Positions 47,569 through 61,287 of a stretch of DNA of 64,000 nucleotides are shown piece after piece (positions within the stretch are counted from its first letter, which is position 1; each line of letters begins with the position of its first letter). This DNA is from Sipunculus nudus (taxonomy: Eukaryota > Annelida > Sipuncula > Golfingiida > Sipunculidae). The translations under genes were made by a program, and so were the position numbers. The notes beneath the pieces were generated by a model. That model did no database searches, had not been told where the DNA came from, and was given only the letters and a program-made list of their open reading frames with translations. The DNA lies in NCBI GenBank assembly GCA_026874595.1, contig CM049322.1:1847900-1911899 (forward strand), in the 5' to 3' direction.

Positions 47569-47934
47569 ACCAAAGCATTAGTAAATTGTAAGCATAAGAA
47601 CTATTTCTTCATAAATGCTTTTTATAATCATTTCTGAAGAAACATTTGCTATTAGACTTCCTTGGAGTTTATTTAAGTCAAATATTGTCCAACATTTTAG
47701 ATAAATTGAGGTCACATGGGAAAAATGAGCCCATAAATTCAATAATATTACTTTTAGAAATTAACAGTATTATCTTTTTTCTGATTTTGATTGAAAGGTC
47801 GACCCTCAATATTTAGATTCCTGATCACTTACAGGCACTTTTGTGTAGCCAGGGGACTAGTCTGTTTCCCTATGGGTCATATTCGTGTGTATTTTTAGAG
47901 AAATGCTGAAATTTTGTGTTGATAGAAGATGTCA
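47569..47934 (-). repeat. Inverted, diverged satellite monomer (unit 2)
   Basis: Copy of the inverted monomer of unit 1, differing by a short change at ACATTTGCTATTAG and a T to G near 47,710. It is again joined head-to-head to the truncated forward piece. Confidence 0.9.
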
Positions 47935-49252
47935 GTGCAATACATTTAGTCTGTCTGTGATAATAGTTAGGAGAGGTATGTGCTAAATAGCTATAATGTA
48001 ACACAAGAAGTCACCTTCATTCTTATAAAAGTAAGCTGATACACAGCTTTTATGGAATGATTTTGGTGAGTAGTGATTAGATATTTGTAACTATGTCAAG
48101 GTATGTATCTGTTTGCATAAAACTGTTTGAAGGATGATATAAACACATACCTTAATTAAGACTAGTGTATCAGTTTGAGCGTATGACATGTCATGTATTT
48201 TTTTTAATAAGGAGCCTTATGAAGAACCTTATGTAAGACATTTTTCAGAAAACATCAATATATAGAGCTTAAAAGAACCTTTTTAAGCAATGCAAGATTA
48301 AAATAAAAAAAAAATAATAAAACAGGAAAAAGGAGCTGACACATTTTTGTTACGCTTCCTCTTTTTTCTTAATTTACAATTTATATTCTCACATATCCAA
48401 ATCTTTTATATCCTTACTGACTTATAATGTACTATATATATTGTTTCTGTGTGTTTTATAAACTTGATCATATCTCTATACACCTGTTTGGCCTATCAGA
48501 ATGATGCTTGTGCTTTGCCAAATACTGCTTTATAAAGACTTACATATACCGCTTTTTGTTAACATTTCAAAATTTATCATCTTTGAGTTATGCCACAGGC
48601 ACACAAAGTGAAATATGACCTAAAAAATAGACTCGACGTTAATGCTATATTTTAAGCAAAATGATTCATATTAAAATCTTGATCTAAACTATGAAAAACA
48701 TATGCTTGAAGCCCTTTCTAATCAATAAAATAGATTGATTTATTTCCATACCCTTCACATATTTAACTACTCAATACCCAATTTAAGTTGCTGCACCTTT
48801 CCTGCATTATGAATTGAGTGACAATATGGAAAAAAAATGTATCTGAACTTCTGCTGGATACTTCATTTTTTTATGCGAATGAGACTTTTAGGATACCTTT
48901 CATTGGAAAGTGCCAAAAATTATAATACAGTTCCATCTCACTGATGGCAAAATATTAAATTAAGTTGAGTATAGATACCAATTATTTATAATCCATGAAC
49001 AGCTATCTTTATATAGCCACACCCAGCTGAATGCCCATGGTTGTTAACATCTACCTTGTATGATGAATAATTTAAATCATAATTCTAATTTTTCTAAAAG
49101 CTTTTGAAAAACATTCTTGTAAATGTTACCATAGATAACCTGAAATCTAAATGTCTAGTGGCTTGATGTAATAGATTTTAATAAACGGTTGCCATGCTAG
49201 ATGTAACTGCTTTACATAGCTAACAATTAAAGTATAAAATGATTCAATTCAA

Positions 49253-50213
49253 TCTCCATAATTCAGCCAAAAATCATTCATGTGGAACAATTAGAGACAA
49301 TTATTATAAGAATTATTCTTGGGATTATTCTTGTAAAATATTAAACAAATTGGCTTCAGTGGAGTCAGTCGAAAAATGTTTTGCATGTTTATAACACATA
49401 TAGGAAAAAAATACAGCAAATTGGCTAAGTTAAGCTTCCCATAACTCAGCCAAAAATCCAAAGCTAAAGCCGCTTGAACAAACTTGAATTATCAACATCT
49501 GAGAATCATTAATGTGTAAGATAAAAGAATTTGGCCCAGTGGTTTTGAGGAGAAGATCTTTGTAACCACTGAGCTTGTTATGGCAATTACTAAATTCAGC
49601 TTCCCATAACTCAGGCAAAGTTCACTGAACAGAAACCATTTGAACAAACGTCAGAAAGCACTACCCTAGGATCTGTGTGACATTTAACAATTTGGCCATA
49701 TGGTTTCAGAGAAGTTTTATGTTCCCCTTAGTATGATACGGGCAACAAAAGCCCCCGTACAAAAAAGGCAGATGCAGGTGGCGCATCCAATACCGCAATT
49801 TTATATACAACTCAGGTGAACAGCATTGGCATAAAATTTGGTGATGATAGCTCCCGCCGTTTCTGAGATTGATATTTTAGTATGCTAACTCTCCCAACAA
49901 TCACCAAAATAAAACCATTTGAAAAAAATTGAGGGAGATTGTTACTGGAATTATTTCTTTGAAATATTAGACAATTTGTCCTGACAGTTTCGGAGAAGAA
50001 GATTTTAAAATTTTTCAAGTTTTTTTTCTATAAAATCTAAGTTATTGCAGATACCCAAAAAATTAGCAAAAATTGTACATGTAACTGATTTTTGCATGCA
50101 ATTTGGAGCTGTTAGCTCCAACGGTTTCTGAGATAGTATGGGTTAACGTATGAACGACGGAGTATGGCGGTCGGACGACGCTGCGCTGTGGCATAAGCTC
50201 ACAGGTTCGCTTA
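49253..50213. repeat. Cluster 1 of the dispersed repeat module (unit 2)
   Basis: Same arrangement as in unit 1. Private change GTGTAAGATAAAAG near 49,515 (others GTGTGAGATAAAAG). Confidence 0.78.
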
Positions 50214-51197
50214 AACTTAGGTAGAGCAATCCGACCGGACCAGTCAAAAGTTATGGACCGTTTGGTCCATATCTCTACTAAATATTATCATTATTGTGAC
50301 ACCATTTATATGACAACTAGTGTAAGCCATCTTGGGAATTTAGGACTGCAATGGAATTAAGTCTACTGTTTTTGTCTGTCATCCTCAGTATTTATTATGG
50401 ATTTTAGTGCATGTTTGTTTTAAATGTTAGTTTTTTGCTCAGCTGACTGAAAGGCCATCTGAGCTAAGGCAAACGTTGCACTCAGGGATGTCTTAAGCAA
50501 ATCTTCATAGACTCTGGATAACAGAATGACCTATATTCTGTGAACTAATTACCAAAAACATTTTAAGGACCCAGACAGTCAGACAGGGCACAAAACTTAA
50601 CTGTAGCACCTAGAGAATCGACTAACTTTACATCCTGGGAGGTCTTGAAAAAGCTCCCAGTGACCTGTATCTTTTATTTACGTGTCCTGTTATCGTACCC
50701 AGAATAATTAAACATTTGATTTAAAAGCTCCAGTCTCTGAATAACTAATCAATTGATTGCCATGATTCTTTCCATGCATATTGATCGTGGAGTGCATGTT
50801 TCAACAGTTCCTGAAGACTGGTGATGCCACCTTTATTTTTTTCTATACCATAACCGGTAGACCTAGGAACTTCTAACATCTAAAATGCATCTCTTTGGAA
50901 ACCTGAAATTAGAACATGATGGCCTATATTTTGCAAACTCCGGGCCAAGGACATGATTATGAGCACCCATTGATTCAGACAGGACACATATTGTATCCAT
51001 TTGGCACAGAATCTTCGAACAATTAACATAACATTCAGGCAGGTCTTTGGTAAACCTCTGAAGAGAACCCTAAAGATGCGTAACAATTGTTACAACAGAT
51101 TTGTGGCAGGTACAAGGCAGAAAAAAGCTATGAGCTATAGTTTGTGCGACTATGATGATTCTGAACAAAGATATGAAGAATAAACAATTTTGTGCTT

Positions 51198-51263
51198 TTT
51201 TATGACCTCGACCTTGACCTTTGCCTTACTTAGACCAAAATCAATAGGCTTCTAGGGCAGGGG
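51198..51263 (-). repeat. TGACCT-rich dispersed repeat (unit 2)
   Basis: Identical by eye to the unit 1 copy, with the three half-sites at 51,203-51,220. Confidence 0.55.
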
Positions 51264-52111
51264 GTTAGAGGAGAGGGGTCCTGAAGGGACAGTGGGGTTT
51301 CTGGCTGATTTAGTTTTATATTCTATGAGAATATGGCGAAACAACTGGTTTGTCAAATTTAAAGAAAAACAAGCAAATTCGTGGAATTTATGTCTTCTGC
51401 TTCTGCCTCTTGTTGTCCCCTGCTGTTTTAGTTCTTATTACCCCATGATGATGTCTCCGCAATGAACATGGCCCAAAAGGGATTGTTTTTGAGCTGCTGT
51501 TCATAAATTTTCAGACTATAAAACCAATCCCAACCAAGGTATGCATAAGAGCAATCACTGATCCAAATTTGAATGAAATCGTATAATTTTAGGAAAGCTA
51601 TCGCATGGAAACGAGACCTGACAGACAGACAAACCCAAATCAATGTCTCCCGTTCCGAGGAACTAGGGACAAATATGCAGCACTTCAAAAGTTATATGGG
51701 TCGTAATAACTTTCCAACTCCTCCACGATTTTGGTAGAAAATAACTTGTGTTTCAAATTTCAGGGAGAGTATACAGTAATTGAGTTCACAAGATATCCTA
51801 TACAATAATCATTGGTTGGAATTTAATAGCTGTTTTTGTAGTGATAATATGTGGGATGTAAGTTTCAGGAGCAGAAGACTTCTCGTTGATGATCTGATAA
51901 TATAACAATCATGAATGGTTTATTCCTTTTCTTTATATACAAATGTTTCTGATATTCTTCTAAATAAACCTTTGTGAATTTGACATATCTTGCTGGCAAT
52001 GGTCCTGGCTGTCTTAATTTTCTTCTGAATCTAAATGTAACTAAAAAAAGTAAATAAATGGAACTGAATGTAGTTTCTAACTTTAGTTCTATCTGTCCTT
52101 GTCCCAGGTCA

Positions 52112-52114
<3 letters not shown>

Positions 52115-52155
<41 letters not shown>
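52115..52155. repeat. (AT)n dinucleotide tract, ~41 bp (unit 2)
   Basis: Same locus as in unit 1, about 20 bp shorter. Useful as a length tag for this copy. Confidence 0.97.
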
Positions 52156-52161
<6 letters not shown>

Positions 52162-53292
52162 GTAAAGACAAGACAAATAAGATGAACTACTCCCATGTTA
52201 ATTATACCCTGGTGATTATATTTCCTGCCAGTTTGCTAATCTCCAAATTCTAAATGTTAAAGACAATGCACAACATCATTTACCCTCGAGAGACTACCTT
52301 GACACTCTCACTAATTAACTTTTACATTAACATTTGTGCATTCAAATATGAAAAGATTCCAGACACAAAAATAAACATAATTGCAATAATAAATGTTATC
52401 AAGCTAAATCTGTGAAATACCTAATTGCTATATTGTAGTGAACTCTCCATATGAAGTGTATAGATGAAGTAATAACATATTTGTAAGAGTAAAAATAATT
52501 AATAATAATTAAATAAACGAGGAATAATAATGAATAAGTTATAAATAGATGAAATCATAATTAATGAACAAAGTAGGGACTACTGATGTATTTATCTCTA
52601 AAGTTAACATCTTGGTACCTAATTAATATCTGAAATCATACTTTTACCTGGTAACACTATATTGCAAACACTGCAATCTACAGAAGCGGAAGAAACTAGT
52701 CATGATCAATAAAAAAATACAAGGTTTTAGGACACCAGATGATAAAAGGATTGTAATCATTTGAGGGTCTCAAAATAAAGGTTAAAATGGATGAAAATAA
52801 AAAAGGCCTACAGGCCTAATGCAAACCTGAGCAATGGGATATACACCACATATTATGCTTCAATGCTGGACCATTACTTTTCAAGTACATGTGTAACATG
52901 TATATAAACAATGCAAGTACTAAACATTTTGAACAAGAAACAATTACACAAACATCACTGCTGAAACTCTGGCATGGGTGCACAAAACGCAAAAAAAGAT
53001 TGTAGATGGCACCACCAGCTATACAACAAAGCTATCAGATATATATACATATGCCCAATTTTAGACTGATATATCAAACCCCTCCTGAGATATAAGCAGA
53101 GACATACACTGTGCAAAAGTCATTGTAGGTGGTGACAACTGTCTTGTGAACGAGAAAACCTTCAATGACGCATAGGCAGGTCAAAATATCAGGCCAATAC
53201 ATCAAACTTAACCTGAATTTGATGCACTGACCAGGCTTAGGAGAGAAAGGCAGTTGACCGGATTAACTGTGACAATTTGCTGGCTCAAACTA

Positions 53293-53414
53293 CTGCACTG
53301 AGTGAACTCTTAACCAGCACCTGGCTATACTGAGTGAACTTTTGACCTGTACCTGGCTGCACTGAGTGAACTTTTGACCTATACCTGGCTGCATTGAGTG
53401 AACTCTTGACCTGT
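53293..53414. repeat. 32-bp minisatellite, ~3.8 copies (unit 2)
   Basis: Same copy number and sequence by eye as in unit 1, so it is stable between units, unlike the (AT)n tract. Confidence 0.9.
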
Positions 53415-53553
53415 TGCATAATCTGACACAGTTGGTAGTCTGCCAAAGCTATAAATAGACCCAGACTGACCTTTGGCCTGTTAGCAATCTGAAATAGTTG
53501 GCAGTCTTCCAAGCTGTTCATAGATACAGACACGATCTTTGCCTGCTTTTACC

Positions 53554-54191
53554 CCATAAAATCTAAGAAAGTGCAGTTAGCCAAATAATAAACAAAATCC
53601 GATAGAGTTTTTAAGATGACTAATTTTTTTGCATAAAATTTGGTGATGCTAGCTCCTACCATTTTCGAGATAGTATGGGTTAAGGTACATACGATTAATG
53701 GCCTTTTACATAAACGGTCAATGCAGGTGACGCCACCAATACCCCAATTTCAAATATGACTCCTATGACCAACATTTGCATGAAATATGATGATGATTGC
53801 TCCAGCCGTTTCTTATAATTTTAGTATGCTTTTTTTGGACAGATGACTAAGTTAAACTTCCTGTAACTCGGTCAAAAATCACTGAAATTGAACCATTAGG
53901 ACAAACTTGAGAGGGATTGTTCCAGAAATCGTTTCTGTGAAATACTGGACAATTTGGCTGAGCAGTTTCGGAGAAGAAGATCGTTGTTATCTTTTTCCCT
54001 AAAAAATCTAAGAAAATGCAGTTAGCTAAAAAATAAGCAAAATCCGATAGAATTTTTAGATGACTATTTTTTGGCATAAATTTGGTGATGCTAGCTCCTG
54101 ACGTTTTTGAGATAGTATGGGTTAACGTACAGACGATGGCCGACGGACGACCCCACACCATCGCATAGGCTTACTGGTTCGCTAAAATACA
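53554..54191. repeat. Cluster 2 of the dispersed repeat module (unit 2)
   Basis: Same as in unit 1. Private change GATGATTGCTCCAGCC (others GATGATAGCTCCAGCC) near 53,797. Confidence 0.78.
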
Positions 54192-55756
54192 GGCGGTGAC
54201 ACTAGTCTTCAGCAACTAATGAAACTATTCATGAATAATAAACATACCAGCTTTTTGGACACTCGATGACATTAGATGAAACAGAGCGACAGATTACACT
54301 TATGTAATTTATGTAATTTGACATCTAAAAAATTAAGGAAAAGGGTGTGTTAAAAATAGGTGTAAAACCAATGCTCCTGACATGATAAAACTAAAGAAAT
54401 AAAAAAAATAACAAAAAATATTTATTAAATGTTTCAGGACACCAGGAAAAAAAAAACACAGCTGAGAAATTAATATAACTGCTGTCACTTGATGGTCTCA
54501 AAAGTATAAAAATAGCGTGATAATAGAAAAAAAGGTGGTGCTTTCAGTGTGAAGCAGCGAGTTTATAAATAATTGTCCACGAGAGCTGGCTCAATCACTA
54601 TTATCTTACCAATTTGTTAACAATTTAGAAATTCAATTTTTTTTCAACACAACTACATTTGTTACTGGCTGCTTGCAAAGAAAATGGATCCATGGGTCAC
54701 AGCGCTCAGAAAAACAATGTAACACTTTAGCAAATGCAAAATATACTTATTTCTACTGTTACTGTGTTTTACATATTAGCATTTGAAAAGCCAAGAGGAA
54801 AAGGCCCTGCTATTTGGTGATAATCAAGTACTAAATATAGGAGAGCCAAACTAATACCCTGACAGGACTGCCATTGAAACAATTGGCCAATGGACCATGA
54901 CTATCAGCTGAATTTGACATACAGTTGATGCATGCATTAATGATTGGTGTTATGATCTGGTGGAAAATATTTGGCTAAGAACCTTGAACAATGGGTACAA
55001 TGAATTCCAGAGTGCTAAAAATCAATTTTTTTGCATATAGTCCTCAGAAAATACGTAACAGTGACCTCATTTGAGGCTTCCTTAATTTTACCAGGGACTC
55101 CCTAGATGCTAAGTAAAAGGTTTCAACATCAAACTGCTACAACTTGTGTCCATCTGACTTATGGGCTACTCAAATCATGATCTTTCACGTAGATCACAAA
55201 ATATAGGTCACAACCAGGAGATTACATAAATGGAGTTGCAACTCTGGGCCTGGCCATGTCGAATGTTGCTGACGGGTTTCATAAAACCTGCTCGCCAAAG
55301 GCACAAGGAGATGCTGCTGGTAGCCCTAGTAATAATTCATACAGCGTGAGAATACACCCTTCGGCGGAATAACTCTCTTGAGTATTTTATGTTGTCACTG
55401 GAACAATCTAAACACAATTTATTTTAATATAAACATCAGGGAATAATTTGTAAGGTTTCGCATTCCCGATTGCTAATCAATATGACAGTCCTGCGAGGCA
55501 ATACAGGATTGCATACAGGCACTGCGAATTCAATTTTTTTTTTGTAAAATAATTCCATCCGTGCTGAACATTTCATTTACTTTTGAACTCCAAAAATAAA
55601 ATAAGTAAGAATTCCACACGCGTCTGTCATTCGGCGACAAGTACACGGCATCCCACCGTTCAAACATGTTTTGGGTTTAACAATAGTCTCTTAAACGGCC
55701 ACTTAATGTGCCGCCACTGATATCGGCATGTATTTCTGATTACGATAGTATTTTAA

Positions 55757-55987
55757 ATGGCCACTAGGTGGCACCGCCGGTATAAGTTTCAAGCCAATGA
55801 CGAATTCAGTCTAATATCAATTTTGGGAGATACTTTACAGGGAGAGACGCTCGATCGTGGCGTTTTGTTATACAGCTTAGATTTCAAGGTAAACACCATG
55901 ATATGTCTTTATTTTTTAGAGCTGATAACTTTCCCAATCATTTTCAATTGTTTCTCATCATTACTTTTATTTAAATATCTTCGTTAA
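55757..55987 (+). CDS. Weak candidate small ORF or exon (unit 2)
   Basis: Copy of the unit 1 frame with one replacement (GACGAATTC for GACGACTTC). The same donor-like CAAG/GTAAAC is present. No recognised homology. Confidence 0.2.
   Translation: MATRWHRRYKFQANDEFSLISILGDTLQGETLDRGVLLYSLDFKVNTMICLYFLELITFPIIFNCFSSLLLFKYLR
55761..55774 (+). promoter_or_regulatory. CTCF-like motif (unit 2)
   Basis: Identical to the unit 1 site, in the same orientation, 10,019 bp downstream. The corresponding position of unit 3 lies beyond the window. Confidence 0.55.
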
Positions 55988-55988
55988 A

Positions 55989-56159
55989 ATGGCTATGAAC
56001 ATGTCACTACAAGGTTTTGATTATGGAAATTCAGTCGGAAATCAACTACTTTCGGTAATTTGGGTATCCGATCGACGTATGTATGCTTGTATCATCGCAT
56101 TTACGAGCACTGGAATTGTTGCACAAGGACTATTTCCCGCCATGGAATCACATGAATGA
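55989..56159 (+). CDS. Weak candidate first exon (unit 2)
   Basis: Copy of the unit 1 frame, but with three extra bases (GCACAAGGACTA for GCACGACTA near 56,123) that keep the frame and change Arg to Gln-Gly. The indel lies beyond the possible donor site, so it may be intronic. Confidence 0.22.
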   Translation: MAMNMSLQGFDYGNSVGNQLLSVIWVSDRRMYACIIAFTSTGIVAQGLFPAMESHE

Positions 56160-56201
56160 AAAGTATTAACACGTATGCGCGTAGTATACTATGGATCTCC
56201 G

Positions 56202-56248
56202 ATTGGCGCTCTTTCTGGTGATGCTGGGCGGGGACTCTTTCCGCCAAT
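56202..56248. promoter_or_regulatory. Promoter-like patch (unit 2)
   Basis: Same opposed CCAAT boxes and GC box as in unit 1, unchanged. Confidence 0.35.
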
Positions 56249-56964
56249 AGCGCTGAAGCCCTGAAAGATGGTCACAAGCAAATAAACTCTCAATCAATTT
56301 CTCATAAAGTGAAACGCTAAAAATAGCATCGGGCACCTGCATGTGTTTTTTTTAGAGTGGCTAATACCGCTTCATACGGCTACCGCGTAAAGCCGCTGTT
56401 TAAAGGGCTCCGAATATTTTGTCAAGTGATATAGTACTTCAGCCAGACCCCAAAATTCGGATGGTCGGTACCATTTTGGTGACAAATTTACCATGTGTGC
56501 TTGATAGGTATACATGTGTAGGTAAAAAAATGCCTGATAGCAGTATGAAAATGGTAGCTTTCAGTGAAAAATGGATGTTTTATGTCGGATGACGTATATA
56601 TATATTTTTCATTTCAAGGATACTAACTTCAGAGTGGTTATAAGCCCCATACTTCTTATTATGGAAAACGTATCCAGTCAAAATTAGTCTCAAATGATAG
56701 TTTAACCCTAATTTTCAGTATGAAATGCTATTTTTGACGACTGGGTGTATACTGCTTTCTTAATACATTCTTACACTTACACTCACCCCTAGGACAAACG
56801 ACAAAAGAGTGGTTTTATAAATTAACTTCATACAACTTTATAAGCCAAACTTATATCCTGCCAAATGTGATCTTGCATAATACCTTGTAAAATAATCTTT
56901 TCAATGATCCATCATTTATGATCAACAGGTGTATGCACCTCAGTCATACTTTCTTATGTCCTCA

Positions 56965-57097
56965 CAGGGGCAGATCCAGGATTAAAGAACTAATGGCAAA
57001 ACCTATAAAAAAGGTCCCCAGGTCCAGAAGGGGGGGGGGGGGCAGGACACAAAACTTAGTCTGAAGAGGTTGTGGAAAAGAGGGGTCCGGACCTCCA
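56965..57097. mobile_element. Transposon-like fragment with G-tract (unit 2)
   Basis: Copy of the unit 1 fragment with a 13-G run (57,030-57,042), one shorter, which shifts the open frames across it. Confidence 0.45.
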
Positions 57098-57356
57098 TAT
57101 ATAGAATGCGTCAACAGATATAACGTTATGTCGGTAACCGAATACAATAAGAACTGCCGCAACTGTCAGTTCCAAGTTATGTAGTAATATTGATCATAGG
57201 AATGGTATTTTGTTTGTAAGCTATACGTTGTCCTAATTTGTGCAAGCCAAAAAAATAGAATTCCTTCCATTCCATGGTCTATTCATTGGAGATAATCGAC
57301 GGATGACTAAATAAGTATGAGATGTGCTGAACTATTATAAGATTTTTCTTTACTTT

Positions 57357-57412
57357 TAACTATGTCAAGGTATGTACAATTCATTCATGTGGAACAATTA
57401 GAGACAATTATT
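57357..57412. repeat. Patchwork junction at the end of unit 2
   Basis: Same arrangement as at 47,336-47,391. Here the first piece (57,357-57,376) matches its source exactly (AACTATGTCAAGG, against AACTCTGTCAAGG in unit 1), so the unit 1 mismatch arose after the joint formed. The second piece is 57,381-57,412. Confidence 0.85.
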
Positions 57413-57589
57413 TAATCTAATTTAGGGACCCATTTTTCTCTTTTAACCTAAATTGATCAAAAGTTTTTTTACCATGTTCGACATAAATAGACTGCTGGGA
57501 AGTCTAACATTATATTATTTCTTCGGAAAATGGTCGCAAAACGCATTTATGGAGACCTAGTTCCTTTGCTTACACTTTGCTTACGCTTT
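57413..57589 (+). repeat. Truncated forward satellite piece at the start of unit 3
   Basis: Same 177-bp piece as at the start of unit 2, with one private change (GGAGACCTAG for GGAGACATAG near 57,553). Confidence 0.95.
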
Positions 57590-57956
57590 ACCAAAGCATT
57601 AGTAAATTGTAAGCATAAGAACTATTTCTTCATAAATGCTTTTTATAATCATTTCTGAAGAAACATTATACTATTAGACTTCCTTGGAGTTTATTTAAGT
57701 CAAATATTGTCCAACATTTTAGATAAATTGAGGTCACATGGGAAAAATGAGCCCATAAATTCAATAATATTACTTTTAGAAATTAACAGTATTATCTTTT
57801 TTCTGATTTTGATTGAAAGGTCGACCCTCAATATTTAGATTCCTGATCACTTACAGGCACTTTTGTGTAGCCAGGGGACTAGTCTGTTTCCCTATGGGTC
57901 ATATTCGTGTGTATTTTTAGAGAAATGCTGAAATTTTGTGTTGATAGAAGATGTCA
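57590..57956 (-). repeat. Inverted, diverged satellite monomer (unit 3)
   Basis: Copy of the inverted monomer of unit 1, with the same palindromic joint GCTTT-ACC-AAAGC at 57,585-57,597. Confidence 0.9.
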
Positions 57957-59276
57957 GTGCAATACATTTAGTCTGTCTGTGATAATAGTTAGGAGAGGTA
58001 TGTGCTAAATAGCTATAATGTAACACAAGAAGTCACCTTCATTCTTATAAAAGTAAGCTGATACACAGCTTTTATGGAATGATTTTGGTGAGTAGTGATT
58101 AGATATTTGTAACTATGTCAAGGTATGTATCTGTTTGCATAAAACTGTTTGAAGGATGATATAAACACATACCTTAATTAAGACTAGTGTATCAGTTTGA
58201 GCGTATGACATGTCATGTATTTTTTTTAATAAGGAGCCTTATGAAGAACCTTATGTAAGACATTTTTCAGAAAACATCAATATATAGAGCTTAAAAGAAC
58301 CTTTTTAAGCAATGCAAGATTAAAATAAAAAAAAAAATAATAAAACAGGAAAAAGGAGCTGACACATTTTTGTTACGCTTCCTCTATTTTCTTAATTTAC
58401 AATTTATATTCTCACATATCCAAATCTTTTATATCCTTACTGACTTATAATGTACTATATATATTGTTTCTGTGTGTTTTATAAACTTGATCATATCTCT
58501 ATACACCTGTTTGGCCTATCAGAATGATGCTTGTGCTTTGCCAAATACTGCTTTATAAAGACTTACATATACCGCTTTTTGTTAACATTTCAAAATTTAT
58601 CATCTTTGAGTTATGCCACAGGCACACAAAGTGAAATATGACCTAAAAAATAGACTCGACGTTAATGCTATATTTTAAGCAAAATGATTCATATTAAAAT
58701 CTTGATCTAAACTATGAAAAACATATGCTTGAAGCCCTTTCTAATCAATAAAATAGATTGATATATTTCCATACCCTTCACATATTTAACTACTCAATAC
58801 CCAATTTAAGTTGCTGCACCTTTCCTGCATTATGAATTGAGTGACAATATGGAAAAAAAATGTATCTGAACTTCTGCTGGATACTTCATTTTTTTTATGC
58901 GAATGAGACTTTTAGGATACCTTTCATTGGAAAGTGCCAAAAATTATAATACAGTTCCATCTCACTGATGGCAAAATATTAAATTAAGTTGAGTATAGAT
59001 ACCAATTATTTATAATCCATGAACAGCTATCTTTATATAGCCACACCCAGCTGAATGCCCATGGTTGTTAACATCTACCTTGTATGATGAATAATTTAAA
59101 TCATAATTCTAATTTTTCTAAAAGCTTTTGAAAAACATTCTTGTAAATGTTACCATAGATAACCTGAAATCTAAATGTCTAGTGGCTTGATGTAATAGAT
59201 TTTAATAAACGGTTGCCATGCTAGATGTAACTGCTTTACATAGCTAACAATTAAAGTATAAAATGATTCAATTCAA

Positions 59277-60237
59277 TCTCCATAATTCAGCCAAAAATCA
59301 TTCATGTGGAACAATTAGAGACAATTATTATAAGAATTATTCTTGGGATTATTCTTGTAAAATATTAAACAAATTGGCTTCAGTGGAGTCAGTCGAAAAA
59401 TGTTTTGCATGTTTATAACACATATAGGAAAAAAATACAGCAAATTGGCTAAGTTAAGCTTCCCATAACTCAGCCAAAAATCCAAAGCTAAAGCCGCTTG
59501 AACAAACTTGAATTATCAACATCTGAGAATCATTAATGTGTGAGATAAAAGAATTTGGCCCAGTGGTTTTGAGGAGAAGATCTTTGTAACCACTGAGCTT
59601 GTTATGGCAATTACTAAATTCAGCTTCCCATAACTCAGGCAAAGTTCACTGAACAGAAACCATTTGAACAAACGTCAGAAAGCACTACCCTAGGATCTGT
59701 GTGACATTTAACAATTTGGCCATATGGTTTCAGAGAAGTTTTATGTTCCCCTTAGTATGATACGGGCAACAAAAGCCCCCGTACAAAAAAGGCAGATGCA
59801 GGTGGCGCCACCAATACCGCAATTTTATATACAACTCAGGTGAACAGCATTGGCATAAAATTTGGTGATGATAGCTCCCGCCGTTTCTGAGATTGATATT
59901 TTAGTATGCTAACTCTCCCAACAATCACCAAAATAAAACCATTTGAAAAAAATTGAGGGAGATTGTTACTGGAATTATTTCTTTGAAATATTAGACAATT
60001 TGTCCTGACAGTTTCGGAGAAGAAGATTTTAAAATTTTTCAAGTTTTTTTTCTATAAAATCTAAGTTATTGCAGATACCCAAAAAATTAGCAAAAATTGT
60101 ACATGTAACTGATTTTTGCATGCAATTTGGAGCTGTTAGCTCCAACGGTTTCTGAGATAGTATGGGTTAACGTATGAACGACGGAGTATGGCGGTCGGAC
60201 GACGCTGCGCTGTGGCATAAGCTCACAGGTTCGCTTA
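59277..60237. repeat. Cluster 1 of the dispersed repeat module (unit 3)
   Basis: Same arrangement as in unit 1. It carries GGCGCCACCAATACC, the state shared with the cluster 2 module, where units 1 and 2 have GGCGCATCCAATACC. Confidence 0.78.
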
Positions 60238-61221
60238 AACTTAGGTAGAGCAATCCGACCGGACCAGTCAAAAGTTATGGACCGTTTGGTCCATATCTCT
60301 ACTAAATATTATCATTATTGTGACACCATTTATATGACAACTAGTGTAAGCCATCTTGGGAATTTAGGACTGCAATGGAATTAAGTCTACTGTTTTTGTC
60401 TGTCATCCTCAGTATTTATTATGGATTTTAGTGCATGTTTGTTTTAAATGTTAGTTTTTTGCTCAGCTGACTGAAAGGCCATCTGAGCTAAGGCAAACGT
60501 TGCACTCAGGGATGTCTTAAGCAAATCTTCATAGACTCTGGATAACAGAATGACCTATATTCTGTGAACTAATTACCAAAAACATTTTAAGGACCCAGAC
60601 AGTCAGACAGGGCACAAAACTTAACTGTAGCACCTAGAGAATCGACTAACTTTACATCCTGGGAGGTCTTGAAAAAGCTCCCAGTGACCTGTATCTTTTA
60701 TTTACGTGTCCTGTTATCGTACCCAGAATAATTAAACATTTGATTTAAAAGCTCCAGTCTCTGAATAACTAATCAATTGATTGCCATGATTCTTTCCATG
60801 CATATTGATCGTGGAGTGCATGTTTCAACAGTTCCTGAAGACTGGTGATGCCACCTTTATTTTTTTCTATACCATAACCGGTAGACCTAGGAACTTCTAA
60901 CATCTAAAATGCATCTCTTTGGAAACCTGAAATTAGAACATGATGGCCTATATTTTGCAAACTCCGGGCCAAGGACATGATTATGAGCACCCATTGATTC
61001 AGACAGGACACATATTGTATCCATTTGGCACAGAATCTTCGAACAATTAACATAACATTCAGGCAGGTCCTTGGTAAACCTCTGAAGAGAACCCTAAAGA
61101 TGCGTAACAATTGTTACAACAGATTTGTGGCAGGTACAAGGCAGAAAAAAGCTATGAGCTATAGTTTGTGCGACTATGATGATTCTGAACAAAGATATGA
61201 AGAATAAACAATTTTGTGCTT

Positions 61222-61287
61222 TTTTATGACCTCGACCTTGACCTTTGCCTTACTTAGACCAAAATCAATAGGCTTCTAGGGCAGGGG
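61222..61287 (-). repeat. TGACCT-rich dispersed repeat (unit 3)
   Basis: Identical by eye to the unit 1 copy, with the three half-sites at 61,227-61,244. Confidence 0.55.

Larger units (their letters stand above)
47392..57412. repeat. 10-kb tandem unit 2 (10,021 bp)
   Basis: Direct copy of unit 1 at an offset of 10,040 falling to 10,019 after the shorter (AT)n tract and rising to 10,021-10,022 after small indels. Private changes include CATTTGCTATTAG near 47,645 (others CATTATACTATTAG), GACACAAAAATAAAC near 52,364 (others GACACGTAAATAAAC) and AGGTCTTTGG near 51,044. It begins directly with a truncated satellite piece joined to the end of unit 1. Confidence 0.93.
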
